Part shown: positions 60,322 to 64,000 of the stretch, one piece after another
Numbering within the stretch: position 1 is the first letter of the stretch
How the letters are laid out: each line of letters opens with the position of its first letter
NCBI GenBank assembly: GCA_031550535.1
Contig: JAVBOM010000027.1
Location: 23,510-87,509, forward strand
Source: Avichristensenella sp031550535
Lineage (GTDB): Bacteria; Bacillota; Clostridia; Christensenellales; Aristaeellaceae
Direction: 5' to 3'
Length of the DNA stretch: 64,000 nucleotides
Translations under genes and position numbers: made by a program
The notes under the pieces: generated by a model
Told to the model about the DNA's origin: nothing
Seen by the model: only the letters and a program-made list of their open reading frames with translations
The model's database searches: none

Positions 60322-61523
60322 GCGCGAACGTAGGGACGGGCCTTGCGAAGCAAGGAAAACTGGGGGGAGAGGTCAAGACCCTGCTGAAAGGCAACATCCG
60401 CGAGTATGCGATGTACATTGCGCTGCTGGTGATCTTCACGGTGTTCGGCATTCTGACCAAGGGACTGTTTCTCTCCTCGCGCAACCTGACGGACCTGATT
60501 AACCAGACTGGGTATGTGGCTGTGCTGGCCATCGGCATGACGTGCATCCTGATCATCAAGCACATTGACCTGTCGGTCGGCTATGTGGCCGGGTTTATGG
60601 GCGCGGTGGCGGCGACGCTGCTGACGCGCGGCATGGCGACGTTCATCGTGATTCCGATCATTCTGGCGCTGGGCGTGGCGATCGGCATGTACCAAGGGTT
60701 TCTTGTGTCGAGGATCAAGGTGCCGGCGTTTGTGACGACGCTGGCGGGCATGTTCATTTTCCGTGGCCTGCTGTCGATGGTGACGGCGAGCACGGGCACG
60801 ATCATCGTGCGGAACACGACGTTCCGCGCGCTGTCCAACGGGTTCATCCCGGACGTGTTCGGCGGGAGCGGCATCCACCTGCTGACGCTGCTGATCGGCG
60901 TGGCAGGATCCCTCGCGATCGTGGCCATGCAGATGAAGTCCAGGCGGAACATGCGGCGGTACGGGTTCCGGGTGATCTCCGCGCCCATCTTCATCACGAA
61001 GCTGGTCTTCTTCGTTGGCATTCTGATGGCGGTGTCGTGGATGCTGGCGAACTACAAGGGGCTGCCGTGGACGGCGGTCGTCGTGGCGGCGGTGCTGCTG
61101 CTGTACAACTTCCTCCTGAGCAAGACGAAGCTGGGGCGGAGCGTCTACGCGATCGGCGGCAACACGGAGGCGGCGGAGCTGTCCGGCATCAACGTGACGA
61201 GGGTGACGTTCATCGTGTTCTGCTCCATGAGCATGATGGCGGCGCTGTCCGGCATCCTGTACACGTCGCGCATGGCGTCCGCGACGCCGACGGCAGGCCT
61301 GGGGTTCGAGATGGACGCGATCGCCTCGTCGTACATCGGCGGCGTGTCGGTCAGCGGCGGCGTGGGCCGGGTGACGAACACGATCATCGGCGCGCTGGTG
61401 ATCATCTCCCTGACGAACGGCATGAACCTGCTGGGCGTGGACATCTCGTTCCAGTACGTGGTCAAAGGTGTCATCTTCATCCTCGCGGTGGCGTTTGACG
61501 TGATCTCCAGGAAGAAGGCGTAG
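60318..61523 (+). CDS. mmsB: sugar ABC transporter permease (MmsB type)
   Basis: 401 residues, about ten membrane segments. Family features: QTGYVAVLAIGMTCILIIKHIDLSVG (core IGMTCILIIKHIDLSVG), VPAFVTTLAGMFIFRG, and YAIGGNTEAAELSGINV, the cytoplasmic loop that contacts the ATPase. It forms the membrane channel for the ChvE/MmsA system. The start overlaps mmsA by 4 bases. The esterase-MBL fusion gene follows 76 bases later without a terminator. Confidence 0.95.
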   Translation: MSANVGTGLAKQGKLGGEVKTLLKGNIREYAMYIALLVIFTVFGILTKGLFLSSRNLTDLINQTGYVAVLAIGMTCILIIKHIDLSVGYVAGFMGAVAATLLTRGMATFIVIPIILALGVAIGMYQGFLVSRIKVPAFVTTLAGMFIFRGLLSMVTASTGTIIVRNTTFRALSNGFIPDVFGGSGIHLLTLLIGVAGSLAIVAMQMKSRRNMRRYGFRVISAPIFITKLVFFVGILMAVSWMLANYKGLPWTAVVVAAVLLLYNFLLSKTKLGRSVYAIGGNTEAAELSGINVTRVTFIVFCSMSMMAALSGILYTSRMASATPTAGLGFEMDAIASSYIGGVSVSGGVGRVTNTIIGALVIISLTNGMNLLGVDISFQYVVKGVIFILAVAFDVISRKKA

Positions 61524-61599
61524 AACGTTTACAACTGAATAAGGTCTCGACATACTCGTTGGGTATGCGCAGATAAATACTTGTAGGAAGAGATCTGTC

Positions 61600-63477
61600 A
61601 TGAAAAACCTTCGGATCCTGCTGGCAGCTTTGCTTTGCCTATCCATGCTGTTGGGCACCATCCCCGCGTTTGCGACGGAAGCCGCAGAAACAACGGAACT
61701 CTCGTTCGACATCGTTACCCAGGTGTACGACTTTGGCCAGCGCGCAAGCGCGGTACGCCTTGACTTTGGCGAGGGCGCGTCCATCAAGGCCGGCGATCTC
61801 TTCCCGGCCATGTTTGAAGTCCGCGCCGTGACCAAGCTGAGCGACGGCACCGAGTATTTCAACGGGCGCCGCTCCTCCACGGCCGCGTACGTCAATGCAG
61901 ACGGCGTCTATGGCAACGCGGAAGAAAACGGCCGCTACGTGTTCGTGGAGCTGGAAACGCCAGACGCCCGGAACTCCGACGGCTCCGTCACCAACCTGGG
62001 CTCCGAGACGTGGCTCAACGGGGAAAAGCTGACGCTGGAATACGCGGTGAAGTGGTTTGGCGACGCGAATATCCAGTTCGTACAGAACGGCGTCTACAAC
62101 TACATCGTGGACGCGTTTAGCGCGAGCGCCGTGGAAAAGGACGGCAAGTCGCTGAGCTACCGCCTGTACGACCCCACCGTCGCCCTTGGCAAGGCCGATG
62201 GGGGTTATCCCCTGGTACTGTTCCTGCACGGCGAGGACGGCATGGGGACCGACAACGAGAAGCAGCTCGTGAACAGCAAGGGCGCCACGATGTGGATCGA
62301 GATGGAATACGCCAACCCCTGCTACGTGCTGGCGCCCCAGACGAACGCCAACTGGACGGACGAGGACGTTGACGCGCTGCTGTGCCAGATACTGGACGAG
62401 GTCATCGCGGGCAACAACGTGGACAAGGACCGCGTCTACGTGCAGGGCTACTCCATGGGCGGCGTCGCCACGTGGAACCTGCTGCTAAAGCACACCGACT
62501 ACTTTGCGGGCGCGATCCCGTCGAGCTCCTACGTTCCCGCCGAGTTCTACGACAACGATGCCGCCGCCTTTGAGGCGATCAAGATGATGCCGATCTGGGC
62601 CTTCGTGGTGCAGAACGACGACCAGAGCTATGTGGTCGGCACCGAGCGCGCCGTCGAACAGCTCAAGGCCATCAAGGACGAGGACGGCGAGACCGTCAAG
62701 TTTGAAATGTGGGACGTGGACTCCGTGCTGCCGCCGCATAACTCCTGGGAGCAGGTGTACCGCATCGGCACGCCGTACAACTGGCTGATGGCCCAGAGCC
62801 GCGCGCGCACGAACGGCGGAACGCTGAACCCGAAGATCATGTTCTCCCATTACACATACGCCGACGGGATCACCAGCGTGTGCGACTATGACATGAACCA
62901 GCTCCACATCGTCGATAAGGGCGATACGGTGTATGTCATCGACTCCGGCACAAGCCCCGGCGACCTGTACGATTATGTGATCAAGAACGTGCTGACCAAC
63001 CCCGAAGCCGACATGTACGTGTTCATCACCCATAACCACGGCGACCACTACAAGGGCCTCCGCTGGTTCATGGATTCCAACCAGATCAAGCAGGCGTACC
63101 TGCACCGCGGCGAAGCGGCGGGCACCACCGACGTGTTCGGCGGTGACGAAAAGTTCACCTACGTGCTGGACGGCGACACCGTGACCATCGGCGAGGACAA
63201 CTTCGAGTTTCGCATGATCGCGGGCCATACCCTCAACGGCACGGTGGTGTTCTACAATGACATCATGTTCACCGGCGATGCCGTGGGTTCGGGCGACCTC
63301 TTCCTGGGCAGCACGACCGTAAACGTCCTGGCCAAATCCCTGGAGGACTTCATCGCCAACATGGAAGCCTACAAGGCCAAGAACGGCTATGACACGCTGT
63401 ACATGCTCCTTGGCCACAAGGAGAACAAGACGCAGTACACGGATTCCTATATCTACCCCGAAACGGACCGGTGGTAA
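61600..63477 (+). CDS. secreted esterase fused to a metallo-beta-lactamase-fold domain
   Basis: 625 residues. Signal peptide 1-26. Residues 33-175 form an Ig-like domain typical of secreted esterases (VTQVYDFGQRASAVRLDFG). Residues about 185-400 are a PHB-depolymerase/feruloyl-esterase-like alpha/beta hydrolase: LVLFLHGEDG oxyanion loop, nucleophile elbow GYSMGG with S285, likely His 380 (PPHNSW). Residues about 410-625 form a metallo-beta-lactamase domain: THNHGDHYKG with H478, H480, D482, H483, then AGHTLNG and FTGDAVGSGD. Two hydrolases in one secreted chain is unusual. It probably co-operates with the sugar transporter encoded upstream. Confidence 0.9.
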   Translation: MKNLRILLAALLCLSMLLGTIPAFATEAAETTELSFDIVTQVYDFGQRASAVRLDFGEGASIKAGDLFPAMFEVRAVTKLSDGTEYFNGRRSSTAAYVNADGVYGNAEENGRYVFVELETPDARNSDGSVTNLGSETWLNGEKLTLEYAVKWFGDANIQFVQNGVYNYIVDAFSASAVEKDGKSLSYRLYDPTVALGKADGGYPLVLFLHGEDGMGTDNEKQLVNSKGATMWIEMEYANPCYVLAPQTNANWTDEDVDALLCQILDEVIAGNNVDKDRVYVQGYSMGGVATWNLLLKHTDYFAGAIPSSSYVPAEFYDNDAAAFEAIKMMPIWAFVVQNDDQSYVVGTERAVEQLKAIKDEDGETVKFEMWDVDSVLPPHNSWEQVYRIGTPYNWLMAQSRARTNGGTLNPKIMFSHYTYADGITSVCDYDMNQLHIVDKGDTVYVIDSGTSPGDLYDYVIKNVLTNPEADMYVFITHNHGDHYKGLRWFMDSNQIKQAYLHRGEAAGTTDVFGGDEKFTYVLDGDTVTIGEDNFEFRMIAGHTLNGTVVFYNDIMFTGDAVGSGDLFLGSTTVNVLAKSLEDFIANMEAYKAKNGYDTLYMLLGHKENKTQYTDSYIYPETDRW

Positions 63478-63610
63478 GCACCATGCCAGTCATCTTTGGA
63501 CCAGAAATGCGGAAGGCATGGATGAGGGGGTGAACCCAACATCCATGATCTTTTCGCAGCATCAATGGATGAAATGGTATACGAACCTGCGGTATAGATC
63601 GTTTGCATGA

Positions 63611-63721
63611 TTGACAAGCCTCTCGGATGTCATTACTCTGTATGGAAGAGTAAATCGAGAGGATGATACCATGTGCTACACGGTGGGCATGCAGAAGTGT
63701 TTCGAGCAAAACAAGCAATGA
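63611..63721 (+). other. promoter, hairpin leader and 16-codon open frame
   Basis: TTGACA (63611-63616), 17 bases, TACTCT (63634-63639), then CCTCTCG/CGAGAGG can pair, and GAGAGG is placed 8 bases before ATG 63671. The frame encodes MCYTVGMQKCFEQNKQ and stops at 63721. It may be a leader peptide or the start of a gene cut by the following element. No family is recognised. Bases 63478-63610 show nothing else. Confidence 0.3.
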
Positions 63722-63757
63722 TATGTCCTGTTGAAAATGGTCGCGGGGCAGCTAAGG

Positions 63758-64000
63758 GCTGTTTCAAAAAGCCAAATCATGCAAACCAGGCGTCTTTTCC
63801 GGCATCTCTGCGTCGTTTTGCGTTTCGCAATTGTCGCAATGAACGCCGACGCGTCCATTGTTCTGTTGCTCAACGCGCAGGCGGCTCGGCTATTGCGTCC
63901 ACTGGACGCGCCTCACCTCCGCGTGCTCAGCGTAGCGCTGCTACGCCTCGCTCCAACTCCTTGATCTGCCGAAAAATCCACTCCGGCCTGCACGATTTCC
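63758..64000. mobile_element. possible end of an insertion sequence or repeat cassette
   Basis: GGGCTGTTTCAAAAAGCC begins a stretch with a different texture that runs off the window (GCGTCGTTTTGCGTTTCGC, many short CG-rich words, no frame with a recognisable product). GGGCTGTTTCAAAA-like ends are common for insertion sequences in Firmicutes. No transposase is visible, so this is weak. Confidence 0.25.

Overview
The window reads as a chromosome piece from a GC-rich anaerobic gut-type Clostridia (Firmicutes). Supporting signs are AGGAGG-type ribosome binding sites, several TTG/GTG starts, a LytS/YesN-type signalling system, ABC rather than PTS sugar uptake, a collagen-like GAT-repeat protein, a selenium-type purine catabolic cluster and a decayed Gram-positive prophage. 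No rRNA or species marker is present, so a finer placement is not supported.

Layout. 0-8 kb: the 3' end of a GH31 glycosidase gene, a collagen-like protein, a VWA lipoprotein, a PadR/DUF2812 pair with a self-regulated promoter, a secreted metallo-beta-lactamase-fold hydrolase, a DsbA-like protein and an SH3/RCC1-like secreted protein. 7.6-13.4 kb: first purine/ureide module (PAS-type regulator divergent from ygeX-ygeY-ygeW-carbamate kinase). 13.4-21.7 kb: housekeeping and stress genes (GNAT, broken DUF3795, ECF sigma/anti-sigma operon, TspO, a large leucine-rich-repeat protein, a PstS-like binding protein). 21.8-33.6 kb, minus strand: second purine module (mocA; ssnA-ygfK-hydA-xdh-xanthine permease). 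Together the two modules encode uptake, molybdenum hydroxylation, ring reduction by a dihydropyrimidine-dehydrogenase-like protein, ring opening, ureide processing with ATP recovery by carbamate kinase, and diaminopropionate cleavage to pyruvate and ammonia.

33.6-42.7 kb: a LacI-controlled operon for a uronate-containing polysaccharide (ABC transporter, heparinase II/III-like lyase, DUF2264 protein, GH88 hydrolase). 42.9-43.4 kb: a four-tRNA operon (Arg, His, Gln, Lys). 43.4-45.4 kb: a graveyard of prophage tail/lysis genes, an RHS fragment and a broken parB. 45.8-63.5 kb: an island of secreted ester/amide hydrolases (DUF6273-Sel1 protein, ceramidase-like enzyme, tandem alpha/beta hydrolase, type-B carboxylesterase, truncated esterase, esterase-MBL fusion) around a binding-protein/histidine-kinase/response-regulator triad and an MmsAB/ChvE-type sugar ABC transporter. 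Two distant promoters in this island share tandem 21-bp-spaced direct repeats with the same placement of the -10 box, which suggests one regulon.

Three families of dispersed repeats run through the window. Family A is a 57-61 bp double hairpin, found in six copies plus a fragment; one copy lies in frame inside ygfK. Family B is a large modular palindrome (four sites). Family C is a GTCGC-rich repeat (two copies flanking hydA, plus a piece nested in a B copy). The ssnA leader holds a closed aptamer-like domain followed by an intrinsic terminator directly before the ribosome binding site, which makes it a candidate riboswitch or attenuator.
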